Shown here: positions 23,660-33,928 of the stretch, piece after piece | Numbering within the stretch: the stretch's first letter is position 1 | Layout of the letters: every line of letters begins with the position of its first letter | Assembly: GCA_021613535.1 (NCBI GenBank) | Contig: CP075492.1 | Span: 16,058,001 to 16,122,000 of the forward strand | Source: Adineta vaga | Taxonomy: Eukaryota > Rotifera | DNA length: 64,000 nt | Reading direction: 5' to 3' | The notes under the pieces: model-generated | The model's database searches: none | What the model was told of the DNA's origin: nothing | What the model saw: only the letters and a program-made list of their open reading frames with translations | Made by a program: the position numbers and the translations under genes

Positions 23660-24391
23660 CTGAAACGAACATTAGTACTATCGCTATCAATCATTCTAAA
23701 TAGATCACCGGATGCAATTTTTAATGTTGATCACAAATCTAGCATTCTTTGGGTGTGGGTGTAGTTGGTTCTTACTGTATCTCCAAATGTATAGTTATCG
23801 GCTAAAGAAATTATCATCATATCTGTGAGAAAGACTTCTTTGAAGTACGCGGTAGTTCGAGCAAAGTAAGGGAGAAAAGGCGAATCCTTGGATTCTCCTG
23901 GATTATCTCAGACCCTCATACTTAAAAAGATGCGGAGGATCCGCTTTCTTCTCCCATATAATGGATCTGAAGTATTCTCGTCAAACTTGAATATTCCATT
24001 TAGTTTGTTTTTTATAAAAATAGTAGAAAAGAATACTGAAAATTAAAATGGATGTTTGAAATGTTTTCAAAAGTTTTAAAATAAAATTCAGTTTTTTATA
24101 ATCACACTTTTGCTTGATTTCACAATACAAAAATTTCGCAAGAGAATAATCTCAATTAAGAAAGACAAATCAAATTAAAAATATTAATAATGCAAAGAAT
24201 AAACAAATATATGATAATAAAACTCAATTGACAATTTTCATTAGATTATAGAAAGAAAAACAAAACTCGATGTCTTTATATTTATACTTGAAAACCAACC
24301 GAAGATCACGGCTACGACCTAAAAACGTGTATCGATTTTTCATTATTTTATTTTGGGAAAGAAACGCAAACAAATCCATAGAAATTCAAGA
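23660..24391. other. Convergent 3' intergenic region with one unpaired G-rich arm
   Basis: Lies between the 3' ends of the kinase (+) and GPCR (-) genes. GGGTGTGGGTGTAG at 23751-23764 is a single arm of the foldback family with no clear partner. The left boundary of duplication copy 2 is near 24345. Confidence 0.55.
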
Positions 24392-25975
24392 TTAAGCCAT
24401 TCGACGAATTGAATTTTTGATTGTTAAAATATATCTTATTAATTCTTTTCGAAATGTTGATGACACTAATATATAGATTACAAATGTTAACTAAAATAAA
24501 AATCAAATCATCAAAAGATAATTCAATATCAAGAAATATTTACCGACATATATGTATGAACTAAATAAAGACCTAAATCACTAATAAAACTATTTATTGT
24601 TCGTTGTTCAAGACTTTTACTTATTGAACTTGTTAAATATGAATATAATGGATAACCAGATGAAATACTTGTGAAAATCAAGAAAACAAAACTTTGAATA
24701 ATACTCAAACGAATAAATTGAATATCTTTTATACGTCTTGGTCGAATACAAGGGATTTGATTATTTGTTGATCCATCAATAACACGATTTCGTTGACGAA
24801 CAACTTTCAATAATAATAAACAGAAAATCAACATAATTAAAAATGGAATAATTCCAATACATATAGTATGAATTGTATAAAATAATTGATAATAATCACC
24901 CGACGTTGATGTACATCCACTATTTGAAGTACTTTGATATCCTATTGGACCATGAAGACAAAACAAAATCCAAAAAGTAAAACTTATTTTAAGATACCAT
25001 CGAGCATAACTCGGCGATGTTTTCTCTCGAACTGCTGCTAATCGTGATGTTTTCATTAGACGATCGATGGAAATTAAACATAAAAAATGTCGAGATAAAG
25101 CAAGAAAAAGAATAAATCCATAGGAACGAAATTTACAAAGAAAAGAATTTGTTCCTGCTAAATCATATCCATTACTCCAACCGAGTGTTATTATACGATA
25201 TAAACAATTATATAATAGAAATCCTATTTGACTAAATGATAAACAAATAAAATACCAAGACACTACATTCATACGAAGGTGATTACGAGTAAATATGATT
25301 ATACTAAGACTATTACCAACAATACCAAAGACAAATATAACTGGTAAATAATAAGCAGGTAAAAATAATCGAATAGAATTCAATTGATTTATTAAATTAG
25401 TAGTTGACATTACACTATGAACGTCTTTAAATAAAATATGATTTTTCTTTTTGTACTTGTTGGATAAAAAGTGTGTTAATTCAATTAGCCTTGCAAGTTT
25501 TGTTTAGCCCTACAGCAAAATTCTAGAAAAAAGAACTACGAAGATATCTCATTAAGATTACGAGAATGTGATATTTCCTCATGAGAACGATATTAATATA
25601 TGCAAATATTTATTAACTTAATTTTCTAATAATATACAGCTCTGCAACATTGAAGAATCACAGTACAGTTTTCGGTATTTTGCCAATGTAAAATTTGACT
25701 GAATATTTTTTTCTTGTAAATCGTAAGAAAAACTACTTCAATGTTGTGCGATATTCCGTGAAAATAATCAGGTTGACGTTTTTTTGTACTCTTCTTGACT
25801 TTTGACATCAAAACTATTTTGCTCAAGGTAGTTCGAATTGTGTCAATAATCTACACGTGTGATGGAATATATTAAGTGTACAAGTTCTCAGTTTCATATG
25901 TCTTAAGATGAGTGAGATATGAGACAAAAACTCATTTAATCTCGAATATTTAATCAAAAAGAATTTCTAATGGCA
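24345..25975. repeat. Segmental duplication, copy 2
   Basis: Matches about 6120-7660 in the same orientation, including the GPCR gene, its intron and both flanks. Flank similarity is interrupted by indels (for example around 25570-25920), so the duplication is not recent enough to be perfect. Confidence 0.85.
24392..25410 (-). CDS. Rhodopsin-like GPCR (duplicated gene, copy 2)
   Basis: Same two-exon structure as copy 1: exon 1 25410-24544, 53-bp intron, exon 2 24490-24392, giving 321 residues from the ATG at 25410. TM3 end is LCLISIDRLMKT; exon 2 supplies the end of TM7 and a helix-8-like tail. Differences from copy 1 include VISWYF/VVSWYF, SIRQKTSPPYA/AVREKTSPSYA and loss of a short stretch of loop 3 before GSTNNQI. 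The intron length and splice sites are conserved and both frames are open, so both copies look functional. Confidence 0.85.
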
Positions 25976-26460
25976 TATCCTTTTCATAAAATTTTTTTTC
26001 TTTATTCAGCTTTTAAATGAAAAAAATATCTATATGAAACAATCAATGGAAGGAATAATGAAAGCATGACAATATTAGGATTCATCTTTTCTTTGTTCAA
26101 AGGCGAGCCATCGGTTCTGAGAAAATTTAGAAATTCTTGTAGAATTAAAACAAATGTTGATGCTGTTTCGCTGTTATCAAATATCGATTTCAAGATCCAC
26201 AGTTTTTCTTCTTTTCCATCGAATAAAGTCTGTTAAATGATGTTGTATATTATTTATTTTTGTGACTTAACAGTTTTTTGAAGTAGAACCGACGAAAATA
26301 AAATCAAAATAGCATAGTTTAGTAGAGTAATCAATGTTGATATGAATGAAGGATTAATTTTAACACATAACATAGTAATGTCTATAAGCTCTATATTGAA
26401 GAGGAAAACAAAATGACATTGTTTTCATAAAAAAAGTTCGATAGTTCATGATGAACAATT
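25411..26460. other. Intergenic sequence
   Basis: Continues the flank of duplication copy 2 to about 25975. Minus-strand ORFs of 60-66 codons (25626-25826, 26002-26193) have no supporting splice or family evidence. Confidence 0.5.
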
Positions 26461-26943
26461 TCAATGTTTTTCGTTAAGTTTTCGTTGTATGGAATCTGAA
26501 AAACGATATTGTGGAATAATTTCATTCGGAAGATGTCGAGCACCTTGAATTCTTCCTAAACATTTGTCTTTTTTACACATACACGTAAATGGTTGTTGCA
26601 TATTCCATTCAGTTGATGGATAACAATAAGTTAATTCATCATCAGAGTCGATCTTAGTTAATGCAATTAATTTCAAAGTTTTCGTATCAAAAAAAGCATT
26701 GGGTTGACAACTATGGTTTATATATTGTAAATATTCCGGTTCTAATAATATATGAACATCATCATCTAATTGAACTGTTAAATAATTCGGTTCTTTTAAC
26801 GTTTTTCTACTATTAAATGCAGAAATAATATCTCCTGAATTGAAACTATTGCTTGCATAAAGAGATTTTTGTCCAGTTGTAAGATTTTCCATAACCTTAA
26901 CAGAATCATGCTTACTTATTAAACGATACATCGAATTTGCCAT
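26461..26943 (-). CDS. Small SET-domain protein with post-SET Cys cluster
   Basis: Single-exon 160-residue protein. It consists almost only of a SET domain: an early GDIISAF strand, then EYLQYINHSCQPNAFF (the N-H-S-C-x-P-N motif that forms the SET pseudoknot and cofactor pocket), DDELTYCYPSTEW (E-L-T-Y-x-Y, the catalytic Tyr region) and a post-SET cluster CMCKKDKCLG that would bind zinc with the NHSC cysteine. SET proteins transfer methyl from S-adenosylmethionine to lysine on histones or other proteins. The compact size without pre-SET or targeting domains resembles stand-alone SET proteins of bacteria, protists and fungi, so the target is open. The start is the ATG at 26943. Confidence 0.85.
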   Translation of the reverse strand: MANSMYRLISKHDSVKVMENLTTGQKSLYASNSFNSGDIISAFNSRKTLKEPNYLTVQLDDDVHILLEPEYLQYINHSCQPNAFFDTKTLKLIALTKIDSDDELTYCYPSTEWNMQQPFTCMCKKDKCLGRIQGARHLPNEIIPQYRFSDSIQRKLNEKH

Positions 26944-27398
26944 TATTAATTTAATTTCCTATACAAGAAATGATATCTTATTTGTACTTATTCAGACAAT
27001 TTCATATATGCGTCGCTTAATATATCTTACGTTCTATTGTTTTTTTTTCTTGTTTTGAATAATATACCTATGACGAAATAATGTATAACCTTCAAATCGT
27101 ACTTTTATTTTATGTACTCAAAGCGTATATTCAATTATTATTAATAAAAAGAATATGTTTCGAATATATTGTATGAAACATGTTGGACGGATTGGTTTAT
27201 AATTTTCTTGATAGAAATATTCTTCAACATATTTTATTTAAAAAAAAATTAGGATGAGAGCGAAGGTATACAAGTGACATCTATGCCTTCCTGCAGCCTC
27301 ATTCAATTTTACGCTTGATTTGCCAAAGTGATATAAAATCAACTGCGACGCTTAGTTTCTTCTGAAATATTTTTTTCAAATTCGATATGGAAAATTGT
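26944..27398. other. Short intergenic spacer
   Basis: Between two minus-strand genes. A weak, highly diverged arm pair (GAGGATGAGAGCGAAGG near 27250 and CCTTCCTGCAGCCTCATT near 27288) may be an old foldback; otherwise nothing recognised. Confidence 0.45.
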
Positions 27399-28448
27399 TT
27401 ATTTAGCGTAAGAATTACTATATGCATAGGGAATGTCATGTTTTTCAAGTTGATATCTTGGTGGACCTGATTTACTCGTTGATAGTCCCTTTGCCATTTC
27501 GACCCGACGTAAAAACTCTAATTTTGTTTCACCAGGTAAAACAGTTATGGGTTTCGATCCCGGAAGATTTTCAAATATCACCGTTCCTTCATCCATTGGT
27601 TCATTGATTTCATCACCACTTAAATTTCTCAATTGTGCAATTGTACATAATTCATACCACATTGTTAGTCGATCTTTCGCTCGTTGTGGATAAACAACTC
27701 GATGAATACCTGGTTTCAATTGATTCTGTGAAATACGAGCAGCTGCTTCTCCTAACCAAATAACACCAATATTCTTTTCTAAAGGACCATCGATCCATTG
27801 ATTTGTTACCATATTTCTCAATTGAAGTCCTTCATGTGTTGATAATACACTGATTGAAAGTAATCCGGGATCATAATGTGGAACACAATTAACTTCTTCA
27901 GTTGATTCACCAACTTCTGGTGGTTGAAAACCATTCTTATCATTGAAATAAGATACAATGTCGAGCATACCGAAATATTCATCATTCCATGGTAGATCTC
28001 CTTGTTCAATAAAAGAAGATAAAGACGGTTCTTGCTGAAAAACCGAATGTTGACCAAGAATTTCAATCAAACGTTTTGTTACAGCATCGAATACTTGAGA
28101 AAGATAGTTTAATGGTTGAACAAGATTGTATGGTATTAAACCTTTGTTTGCAAATTTACCATAATAACTTCCTGTTAATAATTTAATACCTTCTTTATGA
28201 TTCACTTTTGAATAACCATAGATTGGTACAGACTGAGAATATATATTCTTTCGTTTATCATGCTGAAAAAACTGCGAAAGTTCATGATGTAATTCAGAAT
28301 TTGGTATCATATCTGGCGGTAAATAGACGAAACACCAACCATTAGTTTCGAATTCATTTTTCATTCGTTGTATTTCAGTAGAATCCGTGCTATTCAATAT
28401 TTTGTTCAAATCGATAATAACTTGTGTATTCATCTTTGACGAAGCCAT
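27399..28448 (-). CDS. 2-oxoglutarate/Fe(II)-dependent oxygenase (isopenicillin-N-synthase-like superfamily)
   Basis: Intronless 349-residue protein from the ATG at 28448. N-terminal helix region NEFETNGWCFVYLPPDMIP matches the non-haem dioxygenase N-domain (G-x-x-x-V/F). The iron site is CVPHYDPGLLSISVL (H-x-D) with the distal His in LKPGIHRVVYPQ, and KDRLTMWYEL provides the R-x-S/T that binds the 2-oxoglutarate carboxylate. The residue after the distal His is the usual R. Family members hydroxylate or cyclise small metabolites; the substrate is not inferable. Lack of introns and closer resemblance to plant, fungal and bacterial IPNS-like enzymes than to animal prolyl or lysyl hydroxylases suggest horizontal transfer (inference). 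Confidence 0.85.
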   Translation of the reverse strand: MASSKMNTQVIIDLNKILNSTDSTEIQRMKNEFETNGWCFVYLPPDMIPNSELHHELSQFFQHDKRKNIYSQSVPIYGYSKVNHKEGIKLLTGSYYGKFANKGLIPYNLVQPLNYLSQVFDAVTKRLIEILGQHSVFQQEPSLSSFIEQGDLPWNDEYFGMLDIVSYFNDKNGFQPPEVGESTEEVNCVPHYDPGLLSISVLSTHEGLQLRNMVTNQWIDGPLEKNIGVIWLGEAAARISQNQLKPGIHRVVYPQRAKDRLTMWYELCTIAQLRNLSGDEINEPMDEGTVIFENLPGSKPITVLPGETKLEFLRRVEMAKGLSTSKSGPPRYQLEKHDIPYAYSNSYAK

Positions 28449-28704
28449 TTGTATTGAAGAATTCGGGTAACTATAGTGCGTCTTTGAAATTTATATTACA
28501 ATTGCTTATATAGGTGCAAACAATTTCTTGCACAACGTTTTGTAATGTTAGTCATGTATTCATACAACGATCGGCCATCGACGTATGACTCATTTCATCA
28601 CTTCCTTGCTCGTTAAGGTAGAAACTATAAAGTTATTATGATGACTCATCAACACTCTCGCACAACAAAATTATTATAAATCTACAAATATAGTTTGAAC
28701 AAAT

Positions 28705-30480
28705 TTATTCTAAAGATGGATTAAATTTCAAAGAATTTTTCGGAATAAAAGTAGAAATGAAAATCAGAACTGAAATAACTGAAACCTGTACTCCAACTGT
28801 ATAAATCATCGCTGGTCGAATTGTTTGTTTTGTATTATAAACTGAATCAATATATTTTCCAAGTAATGGATTACAAATCGCATAGAGAATAATATATGAT
28901 GAATAGAGAAATGCCATTACTGCACCTAAGGATGAAACATCACGATCTTTCAATTCTGGTTTACTTAATTCTGATTGTATATGTGCATTTAATGAAACAT
29001 CATCGCCAGCTGAACCAAAACCAAATGGAAGAAATGTCGCGGCAATAATCCATGCATGTTTTATTGTTGTTGAGGACGAATTATAAAAAGGAATATACCA
29101 TACAATTAATAATAATAAACAATCTAATCTTAACCAAAATATTGGACTACGAATTCGTTTTGTTAAAATAAAAACAGACAATGCTCCAAGTAATTCACCA
29201 AAATTCGATCCGCCAACAATGATTTGTGACCATTCGGAGTTATTTAAATATCTTTTAGCTATTTGTGGTGCGATACCATTTTCAATATAACGATGAATAT
29301 ATAATGTTAATGTATAACATGGAAATAACCATAAATATTTTCGTTTTTGAAAGATAATTTTTCCACCAATATAAACAGATTTACCAAACAAAATAAAACC
29401 TTTGATAATTGCTTTGAAATAATTTGTTTTACCATTTTGATTTTCTGCACCTGGAATTTCATCATTTGAAATATTTGTCTTTGTTCCAAATGCATTGATA
29501 AAAAACCAAACAATCGCTGATAGAGTAAAAAGAATTGGTGTTATAATAAACGCATAATTATTTCCTAGTCTGGGAATAAGAAGAAGACCTGTTGTAAAAG
29601 CTCCACTAACACCTGCTATTTCATAAAAAACATGAACTAAAGCGTCCATTCTTTGTAATTTTTCTTCATTACTTCCAACAATATCACGTGGAATGATACG
29701 TCGTATTAATTCAACCATTCCATAAGCAACACCAGTTAAACAATAAATTGGTATAAGAACATACGTTGGATATCTTCCATAATAACTATAATCATTTTCA
29801 TACATTGGATAGAAATTTTTTGGTTTCATTTTTCCACCTGTTGCTGCATCGATAATCATTAATAATGCTGTTAATAATGAAAATATAAATATGGATATTG
29901 ATAGAACAGTTCGTGTTGGCCAACGTTTTATTAATGGTGCAACTAAAATCGATCCTATGCATTGAGTTGCCTGATTTAATCCAACTAATAAACCGACTTT
30001 TTCAAATGTTTTAGCTGACATTCCACTATGCATTGCATCTCGATCATAACGATTTGTTGCTAAACTTACAATTGACCCATTAAACGCTTCTAAACCAAAT
30101 TTATATAACATTATTCCTAAGATATAGATTAACAAATTTCGTTTTTCTTTTCCATTAAATAAATTCCAAAGATTTTTCTTTTCATTTTCATCATCATTTT
30201 CTTCACTTCTAAATTCAGAAAGAATTCAAATAGATCATTGTATAAGAGAAAAAAAAGTAAAAATTTTCCAATCCGAAATACCATAGAATCAAACGTTCAC
30301 GCTCTCGAAGAAAAATGAGAATTTACTTTATTGGATTTCGTCTTGGTTGAAAAGGTTCCGTTTGATATTTAACAAGAGATTGTTCTTCTTCAAAATTTCT
30401 TCTATTTGAATTATATTTTAATGAACTTCTTTTTGGATTATTTGATTGATCAATAATCCATGTTCGTGAGGTTGGATTTA
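28705..30480 (-). CDS. MFS transporter (5' end unresolved)
   Basis: Exons 30480-30327 and 30208-28705 join in phase across a 118-bp intron (GTAAAT...TTTAG). Exon 30480-30327 encodes a polar N-terminal tail (TSRTWIIDQSNNPKRSSL, later EENDDENEKKNLW after the splice). The rest is a roughly 12-helix MFS fold: FGLEAFNGSIVSLATNRY in TM1, LIKRWPTRTVLS as the loop 2-3 motif A equivalent, a long central loop, and LLGKYIDSVYNTKQT late in the protein. Neither exon has an in-frame ATG early enough, so the start exon is further upstream; a further intron (30481-30543) leads to exon sequence that runs straight into the Kolobok end at 30563. The gene is therefore probably severed from its start. Substrate unknown; fungal-type MFS resemblance is my impression only. 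Confidence 0.7.
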
Positions 30481-30562
30481 CTTGAAGAATAATAAAAGAA
30501 GAAGAAGAAGAATTTTATTTCAAATAACATAATCTAATCTTACATTGAGATGACGATCTTAA

Positions 30563-30579
30563 GGGGGCCCCCCCACCAT
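30563..30579 (+). repeat. Kolobok left terminal inverted repeat
   Basis: GGGGGCCCCCCCACCAT. The first ten bases (GGGGGCCCCC) are themselves palindromic. Confidence 0.9.
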
Positions 30580-31216
30580 AAAAAGTCAATTTTTGTCAAA
30601 TTTTTCGATATTTTTTTTAATCTTTCATTTGATAAAGCAAGTTCTCCTCTATCGAATGCACTATCGTTTATCTAATTTACGATGAGTTTTTCGTATATTA
30701 TAGAAGTTTTTCTGAGACCCACCATTACAGATAATTTTGTTCGAAAAATTTCAGTGATTAGAGTCTTTCTGTTTTCCATTTTTACAGTGATTGATAAGGA
30801 ATTGAGTGTCATTAAGTCTAATAGGTGTTGAAATGGAAAATCCAACCTTTAAAAATACGAAACATCGGTTTTTGAAACCCGAAGTTTTCTATAAACCACT
30901 TATTGCAATATACTAATTCATAATAAATAACGTGGGTACTATCACACTTGATCTTTTTCGTGTTTTTCTTATTGTATATGATGTCATATACTATATTTTT
31001 CGTTCTACAATTGAATGCAATTCCACTTTTGCGTTCCTTCTATTAGTCATGAACTTTCTTCTTTGATTTTTTCGGACGTTCTGCTCTATATATAAATACC
31101 TATCATTACTTTATACAAGTAATATAACGTTCTCGTTCTCTGCTTCATCTAACTTCACTCTCTATCACTACTGTATATTTAACACATCTATTCAATCCGT
31201 TATCAAAAAGAATTCA

Positions 31217-33073
31217 ATGGATAACATTAAAATTCGTCGAAAAACCAAAAGTAGAAGATCCATTATGAGAACTGTTCGGTCTAGCAATTCGAAAAGAAAG
31301 CGAAGTTGTTCATCAATATCCAACACTTCTAATGCAGAACAAATTGAAAATTTTCTCGATTCTTATTCAATTATTCATACCAAATCCTTGATCTCATTAC
31401 TGAAGCAATTTAAATGTTGTCAATGTAATAATTTATGGAATGGGTCAGTTCTAATCAAAGAACGAAATGGACTATATGTACAATTTGAATTTCGGTGCTC
31501 TTCCTGTGAATTTTCAACTCGTCTTTATTCATCATCAACATTACCAAATAGTAAACGTCATGATATAAATGTTCGATTAGCGCTCGGTGGTACATTGTGT
31601 GGATTAGGTCGTGATGGTATTGGAAAACTTCTTGGTGCTCTCAATTTGCCACCACCAGTTCAAGAACATAAATATCGTGCTACACAAGAATTCATTCTCG
31701 ATTACGTAGAAAAAGCTAAACATAAATCAATGGTTGCTGCGATTGAAGCAGCTATTGATGAAGGTGGTGGTGCGCGCGATATAACGGTGAGTGGCGATGG
31801 TGCATGGCTAACTCGAGGTTATTCGAGTATTCATGGAGTTGCTGCTTTATGCACAGCAACAAAGCGACCAAAAGTTATCGATACAAGCTGGTCTTCAAAA
31901 AAATGTGCAAAATGTCAAGGAGCAGAAAGCCTGCGTCACCTAGATCCTGGTTTGTTTGCATATTTCCAGCAAAATCATGAATGTCAACTGAACTACACCG
32001 GTAAGCTTTTTGCCAACTGTTATAAACTAAAATGTCACCCTAATCTCTTTATCTCAGGTTCATCCGGTGGAATGGAGAAAGAAATGATACACGAGATGTT
32101 TTCAAGATCCTGTCTAAAATACAACGTTATATACAGTTCCTATATTGGCGATGGCGATGCGAAAGTACATAAACATCTGACCAACAATCCACCATATTCC
32201 AATATATGTATAAAAAAACTCGAGGATACGAATCACTTCGCCAAACGTATGTTCAATAGGATCATGAAGATTAAAAAGGAGAACAAGGGTGTCTTACTAA
32301 GTGATGGGAAGAGATTCAATGGAAAAGGTCGATTTACTGATGCTTTAGCAATTAAATTTAAAATTTATTTTGCTAAAGCGATACGAAGTAGTAAAAATGA
32401 TTTAAATGAATTGTACAAGAAATCTTGGGCCATTTTTCGTCATCACTACTCCACAAACGAACAGCCCATGCACGACTGGTGCGATGGGCAGTGGTGCAAG
32501 TACATTCAGGCAACTTCAAATGGTCAAGAATACAATCACAACTCAAAATCAACCATACCACGACCTTGTTTAGATTTAATAAAACCTGTCTTCGAAGAAT
32601 TGTGTTCTTACAATAGTTTGGAACGAGTGGTAAATGGTGGTTCACAAAATGCAAATGAGTCTTTGCATGCGATGCTATGGACGATGGTACCTAAGCATAG
32701 ATACTGCTCTTCCACAGTTCTGCGTATTGCTTTAGGTTTAACGACAATCATTTACAATGATGGTTATGATAATTTATACAAAATATTTATCAGTATGTTG
32801 GCGTCTATGGGTTATTATTCTGGACAATGTTTTCGAAGACTTAGTGAACAAAGTAAATATAATAGATTAAAAGTTCAGAAGAGATTTGCAAAAAAAGCGA
32901 AAACAACAATGGTTTCTGGTGCTGATATCTCTTCAAGTGAAAGTGGCGATGAATTGTTATTTTCTATGGATTCAACCAATAATGATTCCCTCAATATTTG
33001 TAATGGCTTGATGGACTTAGAAATACTCAATGATAGTGTTATTAGTGACTATGAACCAGGAGGAGATGATTGA
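31217..33073 (+). CDS. Kolobok-type transposase (Mutator-like transposase domain)
   Basis: Open frame of 618 codons from the ATG at 31217. The basic N-terminus is nuclear-localisation-like (RRKTKSRRS, SKRKRS), followed by a Cys-pair zinc module (CCQC at 67-70 and CSSC at 94-97). The RNase-H-like core has plausible acidic residues at D194 (TVSGDGAWLTRG), D312/D314 (YIGDGDAKVHKH) and E481 (NANESLHAML), with the family signature KLEDTNHFAKR between. An in-frame 57-bp segment at 32001-32057 has perfect intron borders (GTAAGC...CTCAG); removing it leaves NYTG/SSGGMEKE and probably reflects the true mRNA, giving about 599 residues. An acidic, Ser-rich tail closes the protein. A TATAAATA box lies at about 31087. 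Confidence 0.85.
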   Translation: MDNIKIRRKTKSRRSIMRTVRSSNSKRKRSCSSISNTSNAEQIENFLDSYSIIHTKSLISLLKQFKCCQCNNLWNGSVLIKERNGLYVQFEFRCSSCEFSTRLYSSSTLPNSKRHDINVRLALGGTLCGLGRDGIGKLLGALNLPPPVQEHKYRATQEFILDYVEKAKHKSMVAAIEAAIDEGGGARDITVSGDGAWLTRGYSSIHGVAALCTATKRPKVIDTSWSSKKCAKCQGAESLRHLDPGLFAYFQQNHECQLNYTGKLFANCYKLKCHPNLFISGSSGGMEKEMIHEMFSRSCLKYNVIYSSYIGDGDAKVHKHLTNNPPYSNICIKKLEDTNHFAKRMFNRIMKIKKENKGVLLSDGKRFNGKGRFTDALAIKFKIYFAKAIRSSKNDLNELYKKSWAIFRHHYSTNEQPMHDWCDGQWCKYIQATSNGQEYNHNSKSTIPRPCLDLIKPVFEELCSYNSLERVVNGGSQNANESLHAMLWTMVPKHRYCSSTVLRIALGLTTIIYNDGYDNLYKIFISMLASMGYYSGQCFRRLSEQSKYNRLKVQKRFAKKAKTTMVSGADISSSESGDELLFSMDSTNNDSLNICNGLMDLEILNDSVISDYEPGGDD

Positions 33074-33928
33074 TCTATTTGTCTCGACTGATTTTCTGAA
33101 TAGATTTGCTATCTTGTATCTTATTTTGGGTTCTCATAGATTAGTCTATAAACTTTTGTAGGATCTGTTGATCTAGAAACACTAAAATATACTTTCTGCT
33201 AATTTTCTTATCCATAAAATACTATTATTTTATTATATAAATTTATTGATATAAATTCAGATGAATTACATTCGTATTATATACATAACGTCTATTGACT
33301 TCGCGGCGGGCGAGAGAAAACACCATAAAATAGACTAAATATACTACATAGAGATTTTATATTAGCCTATTTAGTTTATTCTCATCAATATTGTACCATA
33401 CCCTCACTCAATTTCTCTTTCTCTACCATTTTGTCGTGAAAAACTTCTCAAACTTCTTTTGCTTTTTTCTCAAAATGAAAATTTTCGTCCTAAAGGTTTT
33501 TTGTGCCCCAGATTTCTCCACTACCGTAAGCGCTAGAAAGCTCGGGTTGGTCTTAAAATGAAGAGGATGATCAACTCTACATCTTAACAGAGTCGGATTT
33601 TTTATTTTATTTCTAATACTGAATGAAAGTCGTCTATTTTACAATACACGAACTTCCGTATTTGGGTCTCTCACGTAAATTTAGTTTAAAAAAATTACTA
33701 TAGCAAGAGAAAAAAATCTGACTTTGTTAAGTTGTAGTACCGGATCTCAGCAACATTTTAAAACTAGTCCGACGTCTCCAGCTTTCGAAATAGCCGAGAA
33801 ATCTGGGGCGCCAGAAGACCAGGTTTTGACCCAGGATCTCAAGGTGCGTTCAATATTTTGCGCTGAATTTTATACTGTATCATATCTGGCCCAATACAAG
33901 TCTCCTGTGAAATTTTCAGCAATATTGT

